64,000 nucleotides of DNA from Prado023 sp963714995 (GCA_963714995.1 CAVQQP010000003.1:100032-164031), one strand, 5' to 3'; counted from the first letter of the stretch, positions 27,096-39,241 are shown. The notes: generated by a model from the letters alone, not told the origin. Program-made: numbers and translations.

Positions 27096-28051
27096 GGCAG
27101 TGCCTCCGTGATCGTGGTGGACGAGGCGGCGGCGTGCCCGGTCAGGGCGAGGAAGACGTCATCGAGGTCCGGGCGGTGCACCGTGACGTCGGTGACGGCC
27201 GACTCGTGGGCGCCCAACCGATCCAGCGCCCCGCGCAGGGAGGCGACGCTGCCGTCGATCGGGATGGTCAGGGCGCGGTGCTCGGAGTCAGCCCGGCTGC
27301 CCAGGGCGCTGGCGGCGGCCAGGCCCTCGTCGGTGTCGAAGGTGACCCGGACGTGCCCGCCCGGCACCTGGCGCTTGAGGGCATCGGGAGTGCCGTCGGC
27401 GACGATGCGACCGGCGTCGAGGACGACCACGCGGTCAGCGAGCTCGTCGGCCTCGGGCAGGTACTGGGTGGTCAGCAGGATGGTGACGCCCTCGCGCAGG
27501 TGGCCGCGCACGATCTCCCAGACCGTCCGCCGGGATCGGGGGTCCAGCCCGGTGGTGGGCTCGTCGAGGAAGATCACCTTCGGCCGGCCGATGAGGGTCA
27601 TCGCAAGGTCCAGTCGGCGCCGCATGCCCCCGGAGTAGGTGGTGGGCACCCGGTCGGCGGCCTCGACCAGCTCGAACGTCTCGAGCAGCTCGTCGGTCCG
27701 GCTGCGGCCCAGGGGCCGGGGCAGGTGGTGCAGGTCGGCCATGAGGGCGAGGTTCTCCCGACCGGTGAGCAGGTCGTCCACCGCGGAGAACTGGCCGGTG
27801 ACGCCGATCAACCTGCGGACCGCGTCGGCCTCGTGCACGACATCGTGGCCCAGCACGCGCCCGGTTCCGGCCGTGGGCGTGATCAGGGTGGACAGGATGT
27901 TCACCATCGTGGTCTTGCCCGCACCGTTGGGGCCCAGCAGGGCCACGGCCTCACCCTGGCCCACCTGCAGGTTCTCGATGTCGAGGACGGTCGCGTCGCC
28001 GTACCGACGGGTCAGGCCGACGGCCTCGATCCCGGGCGTCGCTGCGTTCAT
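27092..28051 (-). CDS. ABC transporter ATP-binding protein, daunorubicin-resistance type (DrrA-like)
   Basis: ATPase of 319 aa with Walker A LLGPNGAGKTTMV, signature YSGGMRRRLDLAMTL, Walker B VIFLDEPTTGLDPRSRR and switch-like Gln in LLTTQYLPEADELADR, all characteristic of the DrrA subfamily, plus the C-terminal domain ending DLDDVFLALTGH. The ATG at 28051 is 2 nt after the DUF4097 stop, so the genes are translationally coupled; longer upstream frames are inside the DUF4097 gene. Confidence 0.95.
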   Translation of the reverse strand: MNAATPGIEAVGLTRRYGDATVLDIENLQVGQGEAVALLGPNGAGKTTMVNILSTLITPTAGTGRVLGHDVVHEADAVRRLIGVTGQFSAVDDLLTGRENLALMADLHHLPRPLGRSRTDELLETFELVEAADRVPTTYSGGMRRRLDLAMTLIGRPKVIFLDEPTTGLDPRSRRTVWEIVRGHLREGVTILLTTQYLPEADELADRVVVLDAGRIVADGTPDALKRQVPGGHVRVTFDTDEGLAAASALGSRADSEHRALTIPIDGSVASLRGALDRLGAHESAVTDVTVHRPDLDDVFLALTGHAAASSTTITEALP

Positions 28052-28053
28052 GG

Positions 28054-28932
28054 TCAGGCCGTCCCGTCGGTGTCCGGGGTGTCGCCGATCCGCCGGATGC
28101 GGATGTCGCCGTATGACGTGCGCCCGACGATGCGCACCGAGGGTCCGCCAGCTGGTGGCGCGTCGGTGGTCGGGACGAACTCGCTGACCACCCGGCCGTA
28201 CTTCGTGTCCAGGTCCATCCATACGGCCCGACCGTCCGGGATGCCCACCTCAAGATCGCCGTGCGAGGTCTTGAGGTCGACGTCGGTCCCGGTGGCGATC
28301 CCGATGACCACGGCCCCGTGGGCGGTGCGCGCTTCGACGCTGCCGGCCACGGACTCGGCCTCGATGCGACCGTGCCCGGCTCGGACCTTCAAGTCGCCGC
28401 CGACCGTGCCGATGCGTGGACCGGTGCTGCCGTTCCTGATGTCGACGTCGCCGGTGGCCGAGGCGATCTGGGTGTGGCCGGCCGGTGTCGCGATCGTGGC
28501 GTCGCCGGTGACGTTGCCGACGATGATGTCCCCGGTGCCGCTGCGCGCATCGAGCACCCCGGTGTCCCCGAGGCGGATGTTGCCGGCGCCGGTGTGGACC
28601 GTGCAGTGACCCAGCGTGCCCGTCGCCTCGACGTTGCCCGCCCCCAGGTCGGCGCGCACGGCCGATCCGCTCGGCAGGCTGATCGTGATGTCGAGCGAGG
28701 GGGAGTTGAGGATCCGGGCCATCAGGCTCGGCTTCGGCGCGATCACCCGCAGCTGGTCGCCGAGCAGCTCGACGCGGGTGGCCTCGGCGACCTCGATGTG
28801 CGCGCGGTCGTCTGGGTCGGTCGGGCGGACGTCGACCAGGGTGTCGGTGCGATCGGTGGCCACGACCTGGACCTCGGCGAAGTTCGCCTCGATGGTGACC
28901 GCGATGGGCCCGGGGGTGGGGAAGGTCGCCAT
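28054..28932 (-). CDS. DUF4097-family beta-solenoid protein
   Basis: Soluble protein of 292 aa with repeating short beta strands (DLGAGNVEATGTLGHCTVHT, GAGNIRLGDTGVLDARSGTG, DIIVGNVTGDATIATPAG), each turn built on a GxGxI/V-type pattern, as in DUF4097/adhesin-like solenoids. ATG 28932 follows GAGAGGAA; the GTG at 28950 is less likely. It lies between the RHH regulator and the DrrAB-type exporter; the same gene order recurs in actinobacteria as far as I know. It may sense envelope signals, but that is inference. Confidence 0.85.
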   Translation of the reverse strand: MATFPTPGPIAVTIEANFAEVQVVATDRTDTLVDVRPTDPDDRAHIEVAEATRVELLGDQLRVIAPKPSLMARILNSPSLDITISLPSGSAVRADLGAGNVEATGTLGHCTVHTGAGNIRLGDTGVLDARSGTGDIIVGNVTGDATIATPAGHTQIASATGDVDIRNGSTGPRIGTVGGDLKVRAGHGRIEAESVAGSVEARTAHGAVVIGIATGTDVDLKTSHGDLEVGIPDGRAVWMDLDTKYGRVVSEFVPTTDAPPAGGPSVRIVGRTSYGDIRIRRIGDTPDTDGTA

Positions 28933-28946
28933 GGTGTTCCTCTCGT

Positions 28947-29477
28947 TCACTGCGCCCAGCCGGTGACCCGCCTGGAGCCGCGACGGGACGCGGCGGGGGG
29001 GCCGGGAGCGTTGGGGGGGATGGGAGCGGGGTGGTCGAGTGCGGCGGCGGCGGCGCGCACGAGCCAGGCATTGACCGAGCGACCCTCGCGCAGGGCCGCT
29101 GCCTCGACGCGGGCCTTCAGCGAGTCGGGCATCCGCAGGTTGATCCGGGTGGCACCCTCTTCAGGGTCCACGGTCGGCGGGCCGGCGGGTGGGTGCAGCG
29201 GCGTCGGGCCCGGCTCTGCGGCCGGCGGCGTCGCGACCACTCCCTCGATGACGAAGCTGGGTTCGCCGCCGCGCAGCCGTACCTCCACCGACCCGGGGGC
29301 CAGCTCGAGTGTCAGCTCATCCGCCGCGGCCGACAGCGACTCGAGCAGCGCCAAGCGGACGGCCGACCGGAGCGGAAGGACCAGGCGCTCGGCCAGCGAC
29401 TCTGCCTCAGGGCCACCTGCCGCGGCCGCCACGGCCATCTGACGGGCGATGTCGTCGACAAAACGATCCAACTGCAT
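28947..29477 (-). CDS. Ribbon-helix-helix (HicB/Arc-like) regulator
   Basis: Protein of 176 aa. Residues 1-60 are helical (VDDIARQMAVAAAAGGPEAE), the middle is an Ala/Pro-rich linker, and the RHH motif is at about 113-150: ATRINLRMPDSLKARVEAAA and LREGRSVNAWLVRAAAAAL. A basic Pro-rich tail follows. It leads the DUF4097-ABC operon and probably controls it through the direct repeats at 29494-29525 just upstream of its start. Confidence 0.85.
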   Translation of the reverse strand: MQLDRFVDDIARQMAVAAAAGGPEAESLAERLVLPLRSAVRLALLESLSAAADELTLELAPGSVEVRLRGGEPSFVIEGVVATPPAAEPGPTPLHPPAGPPTVDPEEGATRINLRMPDSLKARVEAAALREGRSVNAWLVRAAAAALDHPAPIPPNAPGPPAASRRGSRRVTGWAQ

Positions 29478-29493
29478 GGCACCATTATGGCAT

Positions 29494-29525
29494 CACAGTG
29501 ACACCACTGCAAGCCACAGTGGCAC
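29494..29525 (-). promoter_or_regulatory. Two CACAGTGRCAC repeats, 21 bp apart
   Basis: CACAGTGACAC (29494-29504) and CACAGTGGCAC (29515-29525) differ at one base and are spaced by exactly 21 bp, two DNA turns, with an inverted CACTG half between them. The first copy begins 17 bp upstream of the ATG of the RHH gene. Cooperative binding of RHH dimers to same-face sites is typical for this fold. Confidence 0.6.
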
Positions 29526-29609
29526 AAGACTGCGTTGCGTCGACTGGCCCCGCCTGGTGGAGGGGTGAACGTCCCATTGGGCAGGATCGCGGGGGCTAGG
29601 GTCGAGCAC

Positions 29610-30251
29610 GTGCACGAACACGAGGGATTCGACGCCGAGGCAGCGACATGGGACGACGACCCCGGCCACGAGGCGCGTCAGGTGGCGGTGGCCCGGGCCA
29701 TCGAGGAGGTCCTGGACCTCAACCCCCGGATGAGCGCGCTCGACGTCGGCGGCGGCACGGGTCGGTTGAGCATCCTGCTTGCCGACCGGGTCGGCTCCGC
29801 GGTCGTGACCGACCCCTCCGCCGGAATGGTGCAGGTCGCCCGGGAGCGGATCGAGGAGGCCGGGCTCAGTGACCGGCTGCGCGCTGTCCAGGCGGACCTG
29901 ACGACGGACCGGCTCGATGGGTCCTACGACGTGGCGTGGAGCTCCATGGCGCTGCACCACGTGCGAGACCTTGATGGGTTGCTGCGGTCTGTGGCGGGGC
30001 TGCTGGTCGACGGTGGTCGGCTGGCCATCGCGGACCTTGACGAGGATCCCGACGGCGCCTTCCACGCCGACAAGGCCGACTTCGACGGGCATCACGGATT
30101 CGACAGGGAACACCTGACCGAGCAGCTTGCCCGCGCCGGCTTCACCAACGTGAGCTTCGTTGACGCCACGACCATCCTCAAGGGCGACCGCGAGTTCGGC
30201 GTGTTCCTGTGCACCGCGACCAAGGGGGCATCGCACGACAGCGATCACTGA
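29610..30251 (+). CDS. Class I SAM-dependent methyltransferase
   Basis: Protein of 213 aa with the full motif set of small-molecule methyltransferases: FDAEAATWDDDPGHEARQV, motif I SALDVGGGTGRLSILLAD, the acidic motif VVTDPSAGMVQVAR, motif II/III YDVAWSSMALHHVRDLDGLL and GGRLAIADLDEDPDG. GTG at 29610 stands 7 nt after TAGGGT (29597-29602), suggesting a leaderless transcript; an earlier GTG at 29565 is possible. Divergent from the RHH operon. Substrate unknown. Confidence 0.9.
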   Translation: MHEHEGFDAEAATWDDDPGHEARQVAVARAIEEVLDLNPRMSALDVGGGTGRLSILLADRVGSAVVTDPSAGMVQVARERIEEAGLSDRLRAVQADLTTDRLDGSYDVAWSSMALHHVRDLDGLLRSVAGLLVDGGRLAIADLDEDPDGAFHADKADFDGHHGFDREHLTEQLARAGFTNVSFVDATTILKGDREFGVFLCTATKGASHDSDH

Positions 30252-30653
30252 GCACGACACGACACCCACACGTGACGGGGCGTCGTGCGGCTCGCCCTTC
30301 GCGCCGTGCCCGTAGCAGCCATCCGGGGTGGGGTCCATCGCGACGTGCCGGACTCCGGTGTCGCTGCGACGGCAGTGACTGACTCAACGTCGACCACGTA
30401 ACGAAGTACGGGGCATCCGGTGCGCCTTCTCGCCGTGCTCGGCCGCCGTCCTCTGGGTGGAGGCACCGCCGCCGGTCGGTGAGGCGACTGTCGCACAACG
30501 ACTGCGGTCGGTTCCTCCGGGCCTATGTACAAGTGCGGGGAGGGGGGTGGATGCTGCGTCAGCCGGATGCTCGCCGGAGGTCGTCCGTGTCGATGCTCCA
30601 CCCATGCCCACCTCGCACGCCCGGTGGGGCGTCCGTCCAGGAGAGGGGTCGCG
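30252..30653. other. Gene-free stretch before sthA
   Basis: No protein-like frame, RNA gene or terminator was recognised. The right end has CAGGAGAGGGG, the Shine-Dalgarno sequence of the transhydrogenase gene. The promoter position could not be fixed. Confidence 0.4.
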
Positions 30654-32117
30654 ATGTCAACGAGGGACGAGGCTGGGCCGGATACAGACGTCGACGACTT
30701 CGACCTGGTCGTCATCGGGTCGGGACCCGCTGGGGAGAAGGGTGCCACGCAGGCCGCCTACTACGGCTACCGGGTTGCCGTGGTCGAGCGGCGTGCCGAT
30801 CCCGGAGGATCGGCGATCGCGGTGTCGGGGGTGCCGGTGAAGGCCCTGCGGGATGCCGCGGTGTACCTCACCGGATGGTCCCGACGCGATGTGTTCGGGA
30901 TCGGCCTGAGCCTGTCGCCCGACCTGGCCATGGACCGGTTGAGGGCCCATGTGACTGACGTGGTCACGACCATGACGCAGGCTGTGCGGGCGAACCTCGA
31001 GCGCCACGGCATCCAGCTCGTGCACGGGGAGGCGAGCCTCGGCCCGGAGCGCACGGTGGTCGTGCGTGGCGACGATGGCAAGGAACGGATCCTGAGGACC
31101 CGGGTGATCCTCATCGCCACCGGCTCGCGGCCGCACCATCCCCCGGACCTGCCCTTCGACGACCCCGACGTGCACGACTCCGAGACCGTGCTCTCGATCG
31201 ATCGGCTGCCCGGGCGCCTGGTTGTGGTGGGTGGCGGGCCCGTCGGCACGGAGTACGCATCCATCTTCGCCGCGCTCGGTGTCGAGGTCACGCTGGTCGA
31301 TCGTGGGTCACGCCTGCTGCCCATCCTCGACGCGGAGATCTCCGGCGCCCTCGCCGACAGCCTGCGAAGGAGCGGTGCCCGGCTGATGTTCGAGTCGCAG
31401 GTCGACTCCGTCACGCGGACTGCCGAGGGCTTGGTCGTGCAGGTGGGCCAGGAGACCCTGCGCGCCGACGCCGTGCTCCACGCCCTGGGACGCACGGGCA
31501 ACGTCGAGGGCCTTGGATTGGGTGCGGTGGGGGTGGAGTCCGATGCACGGGGGCGCATCAGGGTCGACGCTCGCTTCATGACGACTGCCCAAGGGATCTA
31601 CGCCGCTGGGGACATCACTGGCCCCCCGGGACTCGCGTCGGTGGCCATGGAGCAGGCGCGCGTCGCGATGTGCCGCGCCTTCGACATCCCCTTCAAGGAG
31701 TCGTTGGACGCCATGGTGCCCACCGGGATCTACACCCTCCCCGAGGTCTCGATGGTGGGACTGACGGAGGAGGCGGCCCGCGCCGCGAGCGGTGATGTCG
31801 CGACCGGCCGCACGTACTTCGCCGGCAACGCCCGAGCGCGGATCTCGGGATCCACCGAGGGAGTCCTCAAGCTGGTCTTCCGGCAGTCGGATCGGCGACT
31901 CCTCGGCGCCCACATCCTGGGGGAGGAGGCGACCGAGCTCATCCACATCGCCCAGGCCCTGCTCCACCGCGACGGTGCCATCGACGAGTTCATCGACACC
32001 ACCTTCAACTTCCCGACCCGCGCTGACGCGTACAAGTACGCCGCCTATGACGGGCTGCCGCCCCGCGCGGCCACCTTGGCCGACCACCGGACCTGGGGGC
32101 CCGAAGCGTCCCAGTGA
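30654..32117 (+). CDS. sthA: Si-specific NAD(P)+ transhydrogenase, soluble
   Basis: FAD protein of 487 aa that equilibrates NADPH and NADH in the cytoplasm. Rossmann FAD motif VVIGSGPAGEKGATQAAYYG, NAD motif VVVGGGPVGTEYASIFAALG, second FAD motif IYAAGDITGPPGLASVA and dimer-domain segment LLGAHILGEEATELIHIAQA are all present. The redox-active CxxxxC of related lipoamide dehydrogenases is replaced by GGSAIAVSGVPVKALRD, with no Cys at all, which fits a transhydrogenase and not a disulfide reductase. ATG 30654 follows GGAGAGGGG. Confidence 0.92.
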   Translation: MSTRDEAGPDTDVDDFDLVVIGSGPAGEKGATQAAYYGYRVAVVERRADPGGSAIAVSGVPVKALRDAAVYLTGWSRRDVFGIGLSLSPDLAMDRLRAHVTDVVTTMTQAVRANLERHGIQLVHGEASLGPERTVVVRGDDGKERILRTRVILIATGSRPHHPPDLPFDDPDVHDSETVLSIDRLPGRLVVVGGGPVGTEYASIFAALGVEVTLVDRGSRLLPILDAEISGALADSLRRSGARLMFESQVDSVTRTAEGLVVQVGQETLRADAVLHALGRTGNVEGLGLGAVGVESDARGRIRVDARFMTTAQGIYAAGDITGPPGLASVAMEQARVAMCRAFDIPFKESLDAMVPTGIYTLPEVSMVGLTEEAARAASGDVATGRTYFAGNARARISGSTEGVLKLVFRQSDRRLLGAHILGEEATELIHIAQALLHRDGAIDEFIDTTFNFPTRADAYKYAAYDGLPPRAATLADHRTWGPEASQ

Positions 32118-32392
32118 GGTCGCCATGGGCGTCAGGGAGCTGCGGGTCGCTCGGCACCTGACGGGGTGCGAGCCCAGGTGGCGGCCGGGATCCGTTGGCG
32201 GCCGACGCCTCGCCGCGCGAGTGGCTCCGCGTGATCGCCCCTCGCCGGAGCCTCCCGTGGACCTGCTGCTCGTGGCTGGCCCGCGCGGACCGGGCCGATT
32301 CCCCGACCGGGACCCGAGTCCCACCCGCCGACGTCGTGCCCTGACCACCGCGCAGGCGATGCTGTGCGTCGGCCCCCGCATGGGGCAGGGAC

Positions 32393-33169
32393 TCAGTGCT
32401 GGTAGAGGGCGATGTCCATGGCGATCGCGGCGGTCAGCGCCATGGCCCGTTGGACGGGGCTGGTCTTGGCGGCGTAGCGCACGGTGTAGCGGTCGGCGCT
32501 GGTGAACCGGGCCCGCGCGTAGCCCTCGTAGACCTTGCGCACCTGCGCGTAGGCATCGCCGTGGGCGTCGAGGACCAGGAACCGGAAGTCGAACCAGTTC
32601 TCGCTGGCCAACACGCCCGCGGGCTGCCCATCCACGACCAGCTCGAAGGCCTCGCGGACCACCCGCAGCCGCTGGTTGATCTGTCCGACCTCCACGCCGA
32701 CGGGATCGGTCACCACGAAACGCTGGGGCCCGACGCCACCGGGCTTGGTCAGGGTGAGAACCAACGATCCGCCCGGATCCCGGAACTCGACGGTGACCGG
32801 CATGCTGCGGTCCAGATTGCTCGCGGCCTTGAGGAACCGTGCCCCGCGCCCCTGGCCGACCTGGACGGCCTGCCCGAGGTTCACCCCATCGGGGTCGGAC
32901 AGGGCGTAGACACTGGACGCCTCGATCACCCGTCCCTGCTGCTCGAGCTGCACCGTCAACGCGGTCAGCATGGCAGCGGACTGCCACGACCGGGCACCGT
33001 CCGGGTCTGGGCCGGCTGCGGGCGCCGGAGGAGTGGCGGCGGGCGGGGCTGTGGACACCGCCGGGGTGGGGGGTGGGTTCACCTGCGCAGTCCACTGGGC
33101 TCCGTCCCAGAACCTCATGCCCGTCGGTGAGCCCTGTTCGGGGTACCACCCCGCGGGCGGATGGCTCAC
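32393..33169 (-). CDS. DUF2510 plus LURP-one/scramblase-like protein
   Basis: Protein of 258 aa in two parts. Residues 1-30 are a DUF2510 module (PAGWYPEQGSPTGMRFWDGA), followed by a Pro/Ala-rich linker; residues about 65-258 resemble the tubby-like fold of scramblase/LURP-one proteins (NLDRSMPVTVEFRDPGGSLV, FDFRFLVLDAHGDAYAQVRK). The end (SPVQRAMALTAAIAMDIALY) is hydrophobic and may touch the membrane. Members may bind or move lipids; direct function unknown. Confidence 0.8.
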   Translation of the reverse strand: MSHPPAGWYPEQGSPTGMRFWDGAQWTAQVNPPPTPAVSTAPPAATPPAPAAGPDPDGARSWQSAAMLTALTVQLEQQGRVIEASSVYALSDPDGVNLGQAVQVGQGRGARFLKAASNLDRSMPVTVEFRDPGGSLVLTLTKPGGVGPQRFVVTDPVGVEVGQINQRLRVVREAFELVVDGQPAGVLASENWFDFRFLVLDAHGDAYAQVRKVYEGYARARFTSADRYTVRYAAKTSPVQRAMALTAAIAMDIALYQH

Positions 33170-33239
33170 GTGACCCTCCTTGATGTGTCGGTGTTCTGTG
33201 GCGGCAGGCGTTGCCGCCCCGGGTTCGCCTGTCAGGATG

Positions 33240-35909
<2,670 letters not shown>

Positions 35910-36150
35910 CGTGTCGATCCCCTCCGCCGGTGTGCCGCGGCGCGGTCACCGTGCACCCCCCTCGATCCCACACGGTGACCGGCCCTGTCGCCCTTCATCG
36001 CGTCCTTCTCCGTCCTGCCGGTCTCCTGCCGAGTTCGCATGGCCTCATCATCCGGCAGAGGCCGAACCCGTGGGGGATGGGGATCTCGGCGATCGCCGAC
36101 GGTGTCGGCGCGGGGCTCTGTGCCTGGTCATGTTGCCGCCGGGTGCGCTC

Positions 36151-36603
36151 CTACAACGAGGGTCCGGCCGAGCCTGGGACATGGAGCACCGGGACGGTCG
36201 TGGCCCGGGCGAGCCGGCCCGGCAGGTCGACCCGCAGCCAATGCGACAACCTCGTCGGCAGCGTGCAGACGATCACGGCGTCGAACTGCGACTCTGCGAG
36301 GAGCTCCCGGACACGCGCGACCGGGTCGTGGTCGACCACCTCTCCCTGCGCCCTCACTCCGAGCTTCCGGAGCCGATCGAGCTCGTGCTCCACGCGGGCC
36401 CCCGCCAGCGCATGTGCTATCTGCTCGGGACTCGGGACGTAGCGGTCGATGGTCGGGTAGTCCCATTGGCTCTCCCCCTCAATCGCCGCGATGGGGGCGA
36501 CCAAGGAGAACTCGACGGAACCGACCTCCAAGTAGGGCTCGAGCGACTCCTCGAGCTCCGGGCATCCCAGCGTCTGGTTGGCCACGATCAGGATCCTCGT
36601 CAT
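36151..36603 (-). CDS. UspA-like small protein
   Basis: Cytosolic protein of 150 aa with a nucleotide-binding-like alpha/beta layout: first strand TRILIVANQTLGCPELEESL, central VRELLAESQFDAVIVCTLPT and final VDLPGRLARATTVPVLHVPG. This resembles universal-stress-type proteins common in actinobacteria, but the usual GxxG ATP loop is replaced by SHWLRVDLPGR. Function unknown. Confidence 0.72.
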   Translation of the reverse strand: MTRILIVANQTLGCPELEESLEPYLEVGSVEFSLVAPIAAIEGESQWDYPTIDRYVPSPEQIAHALAGARVEHELDRLRKLGVRAQGEVVDHDPVARVRELLAESQFDAVIVCTLPTRLSHWLRVDLPGRLARATTVPVLHVPGSAGPSL

Positions 36604-36745
36604 GGATTCATCATGCTCGCCTATGACCGGTCTCGGTAGTCCCGGGGTGTCTGGCTGGAGATGCCGCTCGCCGATTCACCGGCGACTCCACGAACCCGCG
36701 TCATCCCCCGCCTGTGGCGCCGCAGGCCCCGAGATTGAGCTTGAT

Positions 36746-37930
36746 TCAGCCGACGAGTCGCGCAACGACGGGCATCGGCTCTCTGCCGCCCAGCCCGAAG
36801 ATGGTGTTGGTGCCGATGGCGAGCTCGACGAAGTTGTAGCCGGTGCCGAACCCCTTGGGCAGGGTGTGCGGGCCGTCCCAAGCCACGCCATCGGGCGAGG
36901 TCCACATGAGGTCTGCCGCAGATGCGCCGCCGGTGATGATCCAACCCAGCGGGCCACTGGAGATGGTCAGCGCCTGGATGTCGGTCAGGTCGGTCGCGAT
37001 CGGCTCCCACACGATGGCGTCACCAGACGTCCACGCCGACCAGTACCCGGGATCGTCAGCATGGCCGACTGCCACGAACCGGCCCTCACGCTCGGCAACG
37101 AAGTCCACCACCACCCCGCCATCGAAGGGTGACGTCGGCGTGCGCAGCGTCCAGTCGATGCCGTCCGCCGACGTCCACGTCAACGGCTCGCAGAGGCTCT
37201 GGGGACCCCAGTCCATCCGATTCGCGGGCGTCATGGCCACGAACCCATCGCGCGTTGCAAGCACCTGCGGGCCTTTCGGGCCATAGCCAAGATAGGTGTA
37301 CCCGCAGGCGTCGCCCTGGAGACCCTCGGGACCCGGACCATCCACTGCCTCGAACGTCACGCCGTCGCTCGAGTGGGCGAAGCCGACTCCGCCCTTCACG
37401 TCGTGTGTGGCGACCGCATCGCGCGCGCCGAAGGCAATCCCTGTGACCCATCCGGGAACATCCAACTCGGCTTCCGGGGTCCAGGCTGAGCCGTTCCAGG
37501 CATTGCGCACGGCGGCACCGTTGAACGAGATCACATCACCGCCCGCTGGCGCGAGGCGGCCCGCAGGCACGTCAGTCTCGACCTCGTGCCAGGCGACCGA
37601 GTCCTGCGACCACAGCAGGCGAGGCGGTTCGAACGACGTGGCCACCGGACCGTGCTCGGTCGCCAGCACGTTCCAGAGTTCCCGTCCCTCGGGGAATGCG
37701 TAGGTGGTCCACTCCAAGACGCCGATCGACGTCGACATCCGCACCGGCGCCGCACCTTCGACCGGCAGCAGCGAGAATTCCTCCGCCCACGGAGGAACGC
37801 TGAACAACGAACCGAGACCAGACGACGTGGCCCCGAGAGTGACACCCGAGGACGCCGGGCCACTGGACTCAGTGCACCCCCCAGCGAGGGCCGCGGCGAC
37901 CGCGGCCACGACGATCAGTGAGCGACGCAT
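36746..37930 (-). CDS. Hypothetical lipoprotein with repeated beta-propeller-like strands
   Basis: Exported protein of 394 aa. MRRSLIVVAAVAAALAGGCT is a clear lipoprotein signal with Cys19, followed by a Ser/Gly spacer. The body repeats a LLWSQDSVAWHEVE, FAHSSDGVTFEAVDG, TWTSADGIDWTLR, AWTSGDAIVWEPI, MWTSPDGVAWDGP pattern at intervals of about 50-60 residues: five copies of the Ser-Asp-G-x-x-W strand turn seen in sialidase/BNR-like propellers. Probably a surface ligand-binding propeller. ATG 37930 after GGGAGG. Confidence 0.82.
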   Translation of the reverse strand: MRRSLIVVAAVAAALAGGCTESSGPASSGVTLGATSSGLGSLFSVPPWAEEFSLLPVEGAAPVRMSTSIGVLEWTTYAFPEGRELWNVLATEHGPVATSFEPPRLLWSQDSVAWHEVETDVPAGRLAPAGGDVISFNGAAVRNAWNGSAWTPEAELDVPGWVTGIAFGARDAVATHDVKGGVGFAHSSDGVTFEAVDGPGPEGLQGDACGYTYLGYGPKGPQVLATRDGFVAMTPANRMDWGPQSLCEPLTWTSADGIDWTLRTPTSPFDGGVVVDFVAEREGRFVAVGHADDPGYWSAWTSGDAIVWEPIATDLTDIQALTISSGPLGWIITGGASAADLMWTSPDGVAWDGPHTLPKGFGTGYNFVELAIGTNTIFGLGGREPMPVVARLVG

Positions 37931-38034
37931 CACGTGCCTCCCATCGACGAATCGACGTCGAGGACATCCACTCCAACTCCAGACCTGCAACTCCATGCTT
38001 GACGAGATGTTGGGCACGGCGGGAGAGCCAGAAG

Positions 38035-39108
38035 TCACCTCCGCAGCCTGAGGACTGGTCTGGCAACCGCTCCCCGGGCCGTCTTGGCCGACACGGATGC
38101 GGAATCCGCCAAGCTGGCAGCATCCCGGCGACCGTGATGGCATCTCGACTCGTCTGCTGATCGCCCGAGCAGTCGCACGCGAATTGATCGTTGGTCCTGA
38201 CCCAGTCCGAGGCACCTTCGGCGGGTCAGCGTTCGCTGGTCGGGACGCGGTGACTGGATCCGGGTGGCGGCGCCGCTGACCAATGCCCGTTGGTCGGTCA
38301 GTTCCACGGTGATCGTGCTCGGGCGCCCCATCTCCACCCCCTGCGTGATCACGAAGCTGTCTCCGGTGGCGGCGCGGGTGTGGGCTCGCAGGTAGCCGGC
38401 GAAGGCCGCAGCAGCTGCTCCCGTGGCAGGATCCTCGACCACTCCGCCCCAGGGGAAGGGGTCCCGGGCCCGCCAGGTCCGGGGACCCGTCGCAACGGTC
38501 AGATGCAGGGTGATCCAGTCGTGTTCCCGGCACAATCGCTGCAACGCGTCGAAGTCGTAGGCGAGCGTCTCGAGCCGTTGGAGGTTGCGGGCCACGAGGA
38601 TCGGGTGCTTGTTCCCGCCGTAGCCGATCGCCGGCGGCAGAGTGGCGTCGAGGTCCTGCGCTGACCATCCCAACGCGCCCAGCAGCAGGCCCTCGAGGTG
38701 CTCGTCGAGCGGGAGGCAGTCAATCGCGGGGCTACGCAACGTCCCGACGGTGCGTGCGCCGTCGCGATGAGCGGTCACCGCCACCGGACCTACCTTGGTC
38801 GACAGGGTGTAGGAACCGTGACCCACCGACTCCCCGATGGCCACCGCCGTGGCGATCGTCGCATGGCCGCAGAAGTCCACTTCCCCTTCTGGGGCGAAGT
38901 ACCGGATCGGGATCATCGCATCGCGGCGGATCGGGCCGGTCACGAACGCCGTCTCGCTGTACCCGACCGCGGCGGCGATCCCCTGCATCTCCTCGGCCCC
39001 CAGTAACGCGGCGTCGCGCACAACCCCGGCTGGGTTGCCGCCTTCCGGGTCATCCGAGAAAGCCGCGAAGCGCTCGACCCGCACATCACCGCGGGTGACA
39101 GGTGTCAT
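38035..39108 (-). CDS. PhzF-family isomerase with unusual C-terminal extension
   Basis: Protein of 357 aa related to PhzF and diaminopimelate-epimerase-fold isomerases. It has VERFAAFSDDPEGGNPAGVV, the active-site Glu in AAAVGYSETAFVTG, DFCGHATIATAVAI and PWGGVVEDPATGAAAAAFAG. The normal family ends soon after the VELTDQRALVSGAATR strand; here about 75 Arg/Ser-rich residues follow with no family look, as if the natural stop had been lost or a frameshift had occurred near 38255. ATG 39108 follows GAGGAGGGG. Confidence 0.87.
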   Translation of the reverse strand: MTPVTRGDVRVERFAAFSDDPEGGNPAGVVRDAALLGAEEMQGIAAAVGYSETAFVTGPIRRDAMIPIRYFAPEGEVDFCGHATIATAVAIGESVGHGSYTLSTKVGPVAVTAHRDGARTVGTLRSPAIDCLPLDEHLEGLLLGALGWSAQDLDATLPPAIGYGGNKHPILVARNLQRLETLAYDFDALQRLCREHDWITLHLTVATGPRTWRARDPFPWGGVVEDPATGAAAAAFAGYLRAHTRAATGDSFVITQGVEMGRPSTITVELTDQRALVSGAATRIQSPRPDQRTLTRRRCLGLGQDQRSIRVRLLGRSADESRCHHGRRDAASLADSASVSAKTARGAVARPVLRLRR

Positions 39109-39241
39109 CGGGAGTCCCCTCCTCTCGACGTCGCGCGCGGTGGGACGCGGCGACGGGGCGAACCGTTCGGTCATCATCCAGCCTGCAGGGTGCCCGGTCC
39201 ACCCCTAGGTTCTGCAGCGGACGGTCCACGAGCCGCACCTT

